This document shows positions 57,838 through 64,000 of a stretch of 64,000 nucleotides of DNA, piece by piece. How positions within the stretch are numbered: the first letter of the stretch is position 1; the number at the start of each line of letters is the position of its first letter. The notes beneath the pieces were generated by a model that saw nothing but the letters and a program-made list of their open reading frames with translations, ran no database searches and was not told where the DNA came from. Made by a program: the position numbers and the translations under genes. The stretch is from assembly GCA_020055645.1 (NCBI GenBank), contig CM034546.1:2294001-2358000 (forward strand). The letters are read 5' to 3'. Source of the DNA: Tomocerus qinae. Taxonomy: Eukaryota > Arthropoda > Collembola > Entomobryomorpha > Tomoceridae.

Positions 57838-60153
57838 TTGGTTTCTCCACCAATAATGGCACATCCACAAGATGATGCTCCTACGAGAATCTGTACTGAC
57901 GCTAGTTATACTGGCCTAGGTGCAACTCTTGAACAACAGGAGGTAAATCATTCCATAGAACAGCAGGGTAAAGATGGGCAATGGAAAGTGGTAGCATATA
58001 TCTCAAGAACTTTGAAACCGCATGAAAAGAAGTATAGTGTGTCAGAAATTGAATGTCTTGGTATTTTATATGCAGTGGAGGCATTCCGACCATATATTCA
58101 TGGTAGACCGTTCACTATTGTGACAGATCATTGTTCGTTATGCTACTTGCTAAAACTTAAAGATCCACAGGGAAGATTAGCAAGATGGGCTCTAAGGTTA
58201 TCACCTTATTATTTTGACATCCAATATGTTTCAGGGAAAAGTCACGGACATGTGGATGCATTATCACGGTATCCACTCGCATTAAGTAATTGTACTTCCA
58301 TTACAGATAATTTGAATTTCGGGGATAATTTATGCGGCATGGATAAACGTTCTGAGTGGAAATCTAGACAGAAAGCAGATCCTATGTTGAAAGACATAAT
58401 TAGCGATCTAATACATGCTAAGTGGCAAGAGGACTATGAAATTGATCCTAAACATGATAGCTATACTCTAATTGATGGATTATTGTATAAGGCAGGTGAT
58501 ACGGAAGATGAAAATCTTTGGCGTTTGGTAGTTCCACAGGGATTAAGGAAAGAAGTTCTTACGGAAGTGCATGAGAATAACGCTATGCACTTGGGATTTT
58601 TCAAAACTTGGTGTTTGATCAAAACGCGTTATTATTGGCGAAAAATGTATTCGCATACACGTCAATTTGTATTGGGTTGTCAACTCTGTCAACAATACAA
58701 CAGGAGGGTCGGAGCAGCCCCAGGGCCGGCTCAGCCTATACCAACTCCTGACATGCCATATGATCGCGTAGGAATTGATTTGATCGGTCCATTTCCAAGT
58801 ACTCCTTTTCCTAGACAAAACCAATATGCGTTGGTAGTTATGGATCATTTAACTCGGTTTGTCGATATTTTTCCAGTTAAAAGTACAGAAACTAAGCATA
58901 TCGTTAAAGTTCTGACGGAGGGAATGATATATTCATCTCATCATTCTTGTCCAAAAGAAATTTTGACCGATTGTGGTCCTAATTTCATGTCTAAAGACTT
59001 CCGGGAATTTTGTGACAAATATCACATTAATTTGATTCATTCTTCACCTTATAATCATCAGACTTACGGAATAGTCGAGCGTTCTAATGCGGTTATAAAA
59101 AACATCTTGGCTAAGCATGTGAACAAAAAAATGAACGATTGGGATAAGTATTTGAATAGAGTTGCCTATGCAATGAATAATACAGTTCATAGAGTAAATC
59201 AATATTCTCCATATTATTTACTTCACAGTAGAGAACCTAGATTGCCTTGTGATGCAATTACTCCTACTATTTCGGAGAGAGTAGGCGATGAAGAGCCTAA
59301 TATTATTATGACAAGAGCGCGTCGTGCTCAGCAGGTCGCTAAGGACCGAACGGATAGGTTTCAGAACATTGAGAAACGACGATGGGACGCGAAACACAAA
59401 CCTAGACATTATAATACCGGAGATTTTGTTTGGCTAGCTAATTTTGCGCGTATTCCAGGGAAAGTTGCTAAGTGGTTGGTACACTGGAAAGGTCCATATT
59501 GCGTTGTAAAACAGACGGGCCCAATCAGTTACTTAATTGCAGATGAGCGCAAATATGGTCATACTAGAGTGGTAAATGTCAGACATTTGAAACCTTATTA
59601 CGGGGAATTTACGTCGGACGAAGCTTCCGAATGCGACTTTTATGATGAAGTCGAACTTCCACCTGAACTTGTTTTAACTTTGTCTGATAAACTTTCTACT
59701 GATTGTAGTAATTCTATTTCTATTGAGGATGATGGTCTAGAGTTCAGTGAGCATAACAACTCAAGAGACGATCCTGGTAATGTCAGTGACGCAACGATTT
59801 ACACGGAAATTGCTCGTTTGCTAACTACGGAGGACTTAGAAGGTCCAGGAGAAATTTCTAATATAGCGCATGCATCGGGTAATAACGTAGAATCTGTTAA
59901 TATAAGTGTACAGAGTAATATTGGCACTAGAACGACTGATAGTCATAACCAAGTAGAGGACAGAGTCATTAATGACAGTAGAAATCGTATGAGTGGTGAA
60001 AATGTGAGTGTGAATGTGACTGGTAGTGTAGAAAGTATTTTTGGGTCGATGTCTCATTTATTGATTTTGGTACAGGGGGTAACGTTAATACTTCAGAGAG
60101 AAATTCTGATATTTTTGGGGAAAGTTCTAATGTTTCTAATAATGTTTCTTTAA
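57838..60153 (+). CDS. partial Gypsy pol (RNase H and integrase; element gene)
   Basis: An open stretch of 771 codons whose N terminus is the end of RT running into RNase H (TDASYTGLGATL, VTDHCSLCYLL). An H2C2 integrase zinc-binding region (HLGFFKTWCLIKTRYYW, then CQLCQQ) and a DDE core (GIDLIGPFPS, TDCGPNF, YGIVERSN) follow, then a long Ser/Asp/Asn-rich tail. It is part of the truncated element and not a host gene. Confidence 0.88.
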   Translation: MVSPPIMAHPQDDAPTRICTDASYTGLGATLEQQEVNHSIEQQGKDGQWKVVAYISRTLKPHEKKYSVSEIECLGILYAVEAFRPYIHGRPFTIVTDHCSLCYLLKLKDPQGRLARWALRLSPYYFDIQYVSGKSHGHVDALSRYPLALSNCTSITDNLNFGDNLCGMDKRSEWKSRQKADPMLKDIISDLIHAKWQEDYEIDPKHDSYTLIDGLLYKAGDTEDENLWRLVVPQGLRKEVLTEVHENNAMHLGFFKTWCLIKTRYYWRKMYSHTRQFVLGCQLCQQYNRRVGAAPGPAQPIPTPDMPYDRVGIDLIGPFPSTPFPRQNQYALVVMDHLTRFVDIFPVKSTETKHIVKVLTEGMIYSSHHSCPKEILTDCGPNFMSKDFREFCDKYHINLIHSSPYNHQTYGIVERSNAVIKNILAKHVNKKMNDWDKYLNRVAYAMNNTVHRVNQYSPYYLLHSREPRLPCDAITPTISERVGDEEPNIIMTRARRAQQVAKDRTDRFQNIEKRRWDAKHKPRHYNTGDFVWLANFARIPGKVAKWLVHWKGPYCVVKQTGPISYLIADERKYGHTRVVNVRHLKPYYGEFTSDEASECDFYDEVELPPELVLTLSDKLSTDCSNSISIEDDGLEFSEHNNSRDDPGNVSDATIYTEIARLLTTEDLEGPGEISNIAHASGNNVESVNISVQSNIGTRTTDSHNQVEDRVINDSRNRMSGENVSVNVTGSVESIFGSMSHLLILVQGVTLILQREILIFLGKVLMFLIMFL

Positions 60154-60475
60154 ATATTTCTGGGGATAATTCAGTTTTGGGGAATAGTAGTAATGCTAGC
60201 AATTTTTTTGATCTAAGTACTGCTAATAGCGCTGAGAGTGTTGCGCAAAGTCCGGATTATTTTGGTACTCCAGCGGCGAGTCCAGGTGATAATCCACAGG
60301 AGACTGAAGGTACGGAGGAAGCGGGGACGGTAGAAACGGAAGAGAGCTCTGTTCGACGTAGTGTTAGAACTACCATTCCAATTGATCGGTTTGGGTGTCC
60401 AGTACCGTCTTCCATGATAAACAGCAGAGGTCAACTAAAAAGGCTGTGTAAAGTCGCCAGCGCGGTTCAAATGCT

Positions 60476-61150
60476 GTGTGGCATGTATTAATTTGTGTAT
60501 TTTTTCTGATTTTTGTGTACAGAATGGCGGGAAATAGCCAAAACGTTGAGTTGGTGCGACGGGATCCTCAGGAAGAGTCTTGGGTCGATGAGGAGGAAGC
60601 CAATCGTTTTAATTTTCGAAGCTTCGCCGTCAGTATTCCGTCTGTCGGATATATGGATGTTGAGGGATCTACTACAACGTTCCAGCCGGATACAAGTCGT
60701 AATTCGGTTTGGTCTCAATGGCGCGATCCGGTTCGACAAGGCCCAAATGACGGGGGCAGTCGCAACGGCCCGCGGGGAGGCGCAAGAGCTCCCGGGCGAA
60801 GAGGAAGTCAGCAGCATGGACAGCATGGACGAAATGATCGTCGTGGAGATTCGGCACGGCGCAACAACGGCCACGGCAATAGGTTTGGGAGTGGCGAGAA
60901 CAGGGAGCAACATCGGGATCGAGGAGTGTCGAGATCTATCTCAAAAATATATACCAACAAAGTGGCCACTAAGATATGCTACGCTTGTGGTTCCTGCTCT
61001 CACCTCTTTGCAAAATGTGAACGACTTCACGAGATACTTTTGGATCGTGAACAAAAAGCTCAGGCGATGTGTGTTCGGTGCGGCAGATATTTAGGATATC
61101 CGGGAAAAATCTGTCGTCAATGCTTAGTGCACTATACACATTTATGTTGA
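60476..61150 (+). CDS. 3' ORF of the Gypsy element with a Cys-rich C terminus
   Basis: An ORF downstream of the integrase region. From the ATG at 60524 its N-terminal half is acidic and Ser-rich, the middle is Arg/Gly/Asn-rich (RRGDSARRNNGHGNRFG and similar), and the C terminus carries CYACGSCSHLFAKC and CVRCGRYLGYPGKICRQC. This looks like an RNA-binding, nucleocapsid-like or accessory protein rather than an envelope: no signal peptide or fusion-type membrane segment is evident in that part. Its place after pol is unusual for gag-type material. Function unknown. Confidence 0.5.
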   Translation: MWHVLICVFFLIFVYRMAGNSQNVELVRRDPQEESWVDEEEANRFNFRSFAVSIPSVGYMDVEGSTTTFQPDTSRNSVWSQWRDPVRQGPNDGGSRNGPRGGARAPGRRGSQQHGQHGRNDRRGDSARRNNGHGNRFGSGENREQHRDRGVSRSISKIYTNKVATKICYACGSCSHLFAKCERLHEILLDREQKAQAMCVRCGRYLGYPGKICRQCLVHYTHLC

Positions 61151-61502
61151 CATTTTATTGCTATAATGTGTTGACTATTAGTGCTACGATATTGTTGATG
61201 AGAAGGCATTTTTGGAATTGGGTTGAATTGAATTGATTGTACGGGAGTGAATTTATGAATTTAGGCTATATTATTTGATGATATTTTGTGTTCATTAATT
61301 GTTTAAGGTGTAATCATTATCTATGGGACTTTATGTATTTCTGTGTAGTTAATTACCATTATATTAATTGATTGGTTTGGATAATGTTCTTGGTATACTG
61401 TTAGAATTTTTTTTGGATATGGTGTTTATGTATAAACTTAGAATGTAGTTATTATTGGCTCTTAACTCTGTAATTTTCAACTATCTTTTGTACCCGGGGG
61501 AG

Positions 61503-61930
61503 TTTTACGTCTGGGGACCAGCCGTCTTTGTTGGCGAGGTGTCGGGGTATAGTAAGATAAGTCATAGAAATATGTAAACCGCCGACAATTATGTAAACGA
61601 GGGGCTGCCGTGAGCCAGCCAATGGCTGCACTGGGCGAGTGAAGCCATTGGATGACTCTCTGCAGACTTGTGAAAAGAGTCGAGGGAACTAAGTTAGAAG
61701 CGGACGAGAGAAGGTGCGAGACGGGAACCAATAAATAAGTTGTGGACGAGAGAAACGAGGTCTTGGCTTGGGTTCAGTCATTTGGCATCTTGGCATTCTT
61801 GGCATCTTTGGGACTTGGACGTGACACTGACCTGACCTGAAAGAAGGACATTCGGAGAATCCTCTCCTAATTACCCGTGGCATACCTGAAGAGCGCATCA
61901 CCCACAGTAGAAGGAGCCTTCCTTACGACA
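61503..61930 (+). repeat. probable 3' LTR of the Gypsy element
   Basis: GC-richer block after the purine tract, containing AATAAATAAG near 61728 and short TTGGCATCTTGGCATTCTTGG repeats (about 61780-61810, quoted in part). The left copy is absent, so the borders cannot be confirmed. Confidence 0.45.
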
Positions 61931-62055
61931 ATTATCCCGCTAAGCTCTCAGCAGCATTTTTGATAAGCGTACAGAAAGCAAATAGGATGATAAGTATTAT
62001 CCATGTGTGAAATATATAACTCCTTTCTATAATTTATCATTAAAATTTAAAATTT

Positions 62056-62061
62056 TTTATT
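62056..62061 (-). terminator. polyadenylation signal of the GST gene
   Basis: AATAAA on the minus strand, about 36 bases past the TAA stop at 62097-62099. Confidence 0.6.
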
Positions 62062-62096
62062 GTACAATTTTCAGTATGGTCAATTTTCAGCTAATT

Positions 62097-63059
62097 TTAT
62101 AAAGTAGTTTTATGACGTATTTTAATCCAATCCCTGATCTGTGGGATTGCATGGATCCGTTCCTTGTGAGCTCTTAGTGCAGGAAATTTCTTAGTCAAGT
62201 CCAAATACAAAATCTCTTGGCATGGTTTGTTGAATCCTTCAGGCATTATTGGTTCATCTCCTTCCTGAAAGATTGAGGCAGTTTAAAATTATTTAGGCTG
62301 GAAAGAATTAAGATTAGCAAAGCTATTGAAATCAGTACCAGAGGGTCGTCGAAAGTGCTGACCATATGGGCCAGCCAAAAGTCTGCATGTGTCAGTTTTT
62401 TCCCCAGGATAAAATCTCCTCCAGATTCCTCCAAAGTCTTATTGAACTTGTCATAGTATAAAGGAAACATTGCATCCAAACGAACATTATTTATCGCCCT
62501 TTGTTCGGGAGTTGGGGGACGGACGAACATTGCCAGTGTACGCCAAGCTAATATTGCAAAAATAATTAAATGATCAAATAATTATATTTCAAAAAACAAG
62601 GCAGGCACTTACAAATGAAAAGGTCAAATGTCAAACTGATGATTTCATCGATTCGCGCATCTTCCCAATCGTTGTCTCCCATTAGCCCAAACTTTTTAGC
62701 CAGATATCTGGATATGACGTGTGATTGACATAGTTCGGGCTTTCCATCTTCATACAAAACAGGGATTTGCCCCACCGTGCTTGCATACTCTGACAAAAAT
62801 AGCAGACATTTATTTCCAAATTTTATTTATTATATTTTAATTGTAAAAAATTTAATTTATTTTGTATTATTGAAATAAAATAAAATATTTAAATAGATTA
62901 ATGGATATTACGTTTTTTGATTTCGCTAAACCACTTTGGGTAGTCCCATGGAATCCTATCATCTACAAAAGGAGTATCAGTATACCGGAAAATCCATCGA
63001 ATGGGTTCAGCCAGTCCTCGAACGTCGTAGTAAGCTAATTTATACTTTGGGTTGGCCAT
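62097..63059 (-). CDS. sigma-type glutathione S-transferase
   Basis: Cytosolic enzyme that conjugates glutathione to electrophiles; arthropod sigma GSTs also handle lipid peroxidation products and some act as prostaglandin D synthases. Exons 62912-63059, 62613-62789, 62339-62547 and 62097-62264 join in phase to 233 residues, the usual length. The N-terminal thioredoxin-fold domain begins KYKLAYYDVRGLAEPIRW, with the catalytic Tyr in AYYDVRG. VGQIPVLYEDGK and LCQSHVISRYLAKKFGL form the glutathione-binding site. The helical domain includes LGKKLTHADFWLAH and ends FPALRAHKERIHAIPQIRDW. The start codon at 63059 fits family alignments; the open frame upstream is leader. No damage seen, so it should be functional. 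Confidence 0.93.
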
Positions 63060-64000
63060 TTTTTCTAATTTAGTTTTCCTTTCCCAGTTACACTTTATTT
63101 CCACTGAAGTCTACAAATAATCAAATTGGATATATTAATGGACTGTGGACTTTGAAAAAATGCTTTAATAATAATATGGATTAACATAGGCACGTAATTA
63201 CATGTTTACTTTGTTTATACTAAATCTTACGTACATTCACTACAGGCCGATAGCAAGTGAATATTCTCTGCCTTTCGAAGCAGCTGTTTAATTTGAATGA
63301 ACGGGAAGGATTCATTTCAATGATGCTCAAGGTCAGAAGAGTTATATAATGTAGTATAATTATAAACTATACCTGTATATAAGGTCATTCTATATAACTA
63401 GATAATTGTAAAGTGGCATTTGAATATTACACAGAAATTGCCCTTGGATGGTTACAACATACACTCTGCCATTTAGATATATTACTACCAATGCAATGAA
63501 CAGGGCTCGGATCGGACATTCAGTGTACAAAACACCATTTACCACTTAATACTGGTTTTTAATAACGTTATTTACTACCACCTAAAAGTTGGTGCTAAAT
63601 GGTATAATTGGTAAAAAATGGTAAAAAATATTTTTATTTAAATTTCCTACCGAATTTTGAAAATCATTCTTCGTTAATACATAAAATACCTTTGTAGCCG
63701 AACGTTGTTATCACAAAATAATAGTCCAATTTGATATTTGTTAATTAACCCAAGAAAGAGTCAACTAATTAGAGCAAAATAGCTATAATTTACTTAATTT
63801 ACTTAAGTTATTTGTACCAAGCGAATAAATGTTGTTTAAATGACATAGTTTTACTACTTCTATTGTAGTTAATATATTCAATTATAAATCTTAATTTTAA
63901 ATATTTTAAAGAAACTAGAGCATGATAACCTATTTTAATGCGTATTTTTTGTGTTGTTTTTTCACTAAAATTTGCAATTTTTTTAGCAAATCCATTTTTA
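63060..64000. other. AT-rich right edge of the window
   Basis: 5' flank of the GST gene and intergenic DNA. A short block at about 63530-63630 contains CCATTTACCACTTAATACTGG and the partly inverse GGTATAATTGGTAAAAAATG (quoted in part), possibly a tiny decayed MITE. No gene seen. Confidence 0.35.

Larger units (their letters stand above)
57612..61930 (+). mobile_element. Ty3/Gypsy LTR retrotransposon, 5'-truncated (fossil)
   Basis: Similarity begins inside the reverse transcriptase domain and continues through RNase H, the H2C2 zinc-binding region and the integrase core, so gag, protease, most of RT and the left LTR are missing. Downstream lie a long low-complexity C-terminal extension and a further ORF region (about 60177-61150). 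A probable 3' LTR starts near 61503, after the purine tract CCCGGGGGAG, contains AATAAA near 61728 and ends around 61930; both borders are estimates. The element is broken, chiefly by the large 5' loss. The remaining pol frame is long and open, suggesting moderate or young age. Confidence 0.85.

Noticed and set aside
57838-60153. Domesticated integrase gene of the host
   Set aside because: It has the standard Gypsy domain order, with a probable LTR and accessory ORF following, so it is a truncated element rather than a co-opted gene.
1-64000. tRNA and rRNA genes
   Set aside because: No A-box/B-box pair with a cloverleaf and no conserved rRNA segment was recognised by eye; a dedicated scan was not possible.

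Overview
The window is AT-rich animal DNA with short spliced genes. Most introns are GT-AG, with conserved codon phases across junctions. Two (TTAGG)n tracts, a ZAD-like zinc-finger gene, astacins, a sigma-type GST, a Bel/Pao element and a divergent ionotropic-receptor-like ORF point to an arthropod, probably a hexapod. A springtail is my best guess, helped by a bacterial-type WS/DGAT acyltransferase family that I recall from Collembola. That is inference; no species marker was seen.

Layout. Positions 33-1724 (-) hold a multi-exon gene ending in one C2H2 finger. Positions 2670-4496 (-) hold an ionotropic-receptor-like ORF that stops at the edge of an LTR-like block. Positions 5168-6040 hold a hAT-type nonautonomous element with an exact 8-bp target duplication. 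Positions 7643-14269 (-) hold astacin gene 1, whose 4.3-kb third intron contains an opposite-strand WS/DGAT-like acyltransferase gene (9731-11849). Positions 15143-22063 hold a whole-looking Bel/Pao retrotransposon. Positions 23543-26137 (-) hold astacin gene 2, with the same exon plan as gene 1 and a TIR element in its second intron. Positions 27702-29549 (-) hold a ZAD-like eight-finger gene. Positions 30418-31343 (+) hold a secreted PEBP with a frame break. Positions 35667-38374 (+) hold a ten-exon carboxylesterase. Positions 40107-44245 (+) hold two tandem 13-finger C2H2 genes. Positions 44856-49676 (-) hold a ten-exon dynamin-related GTPase. Positions 54408-55762 (-) hold a secreted (X-Leu-Pro)n repeat protein. 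Positions 57612 to about 61930 hold a 5'-truncated Ty3/Gypsy element. Positions 62097-63059 (-) hold a four-exon sigma-type GST.

The genes do not form one pathway. Several themes recur: secreted or extracellular products (two astacins, esterase, PEBP, Leu-Pro repeat protein), lipid or xenobiotic chemistry (acyltransferase, esterase, GST), and C2H2 zinc-finger regulators. Three host genes (astacin 1, PEBP, dynamin) show single small frame irregularities that may be decay, allelic variation or assembly error. No tRNA, rRNA or CRISPR was recognised. The best candidates for something undescribed are the nested acyltransferase, the Leu-Pro repeat protein, a 20-23-bp periodic palindrome array at 4720-4875 and a 74-bp near-perfect palindrome at 39412-39485.
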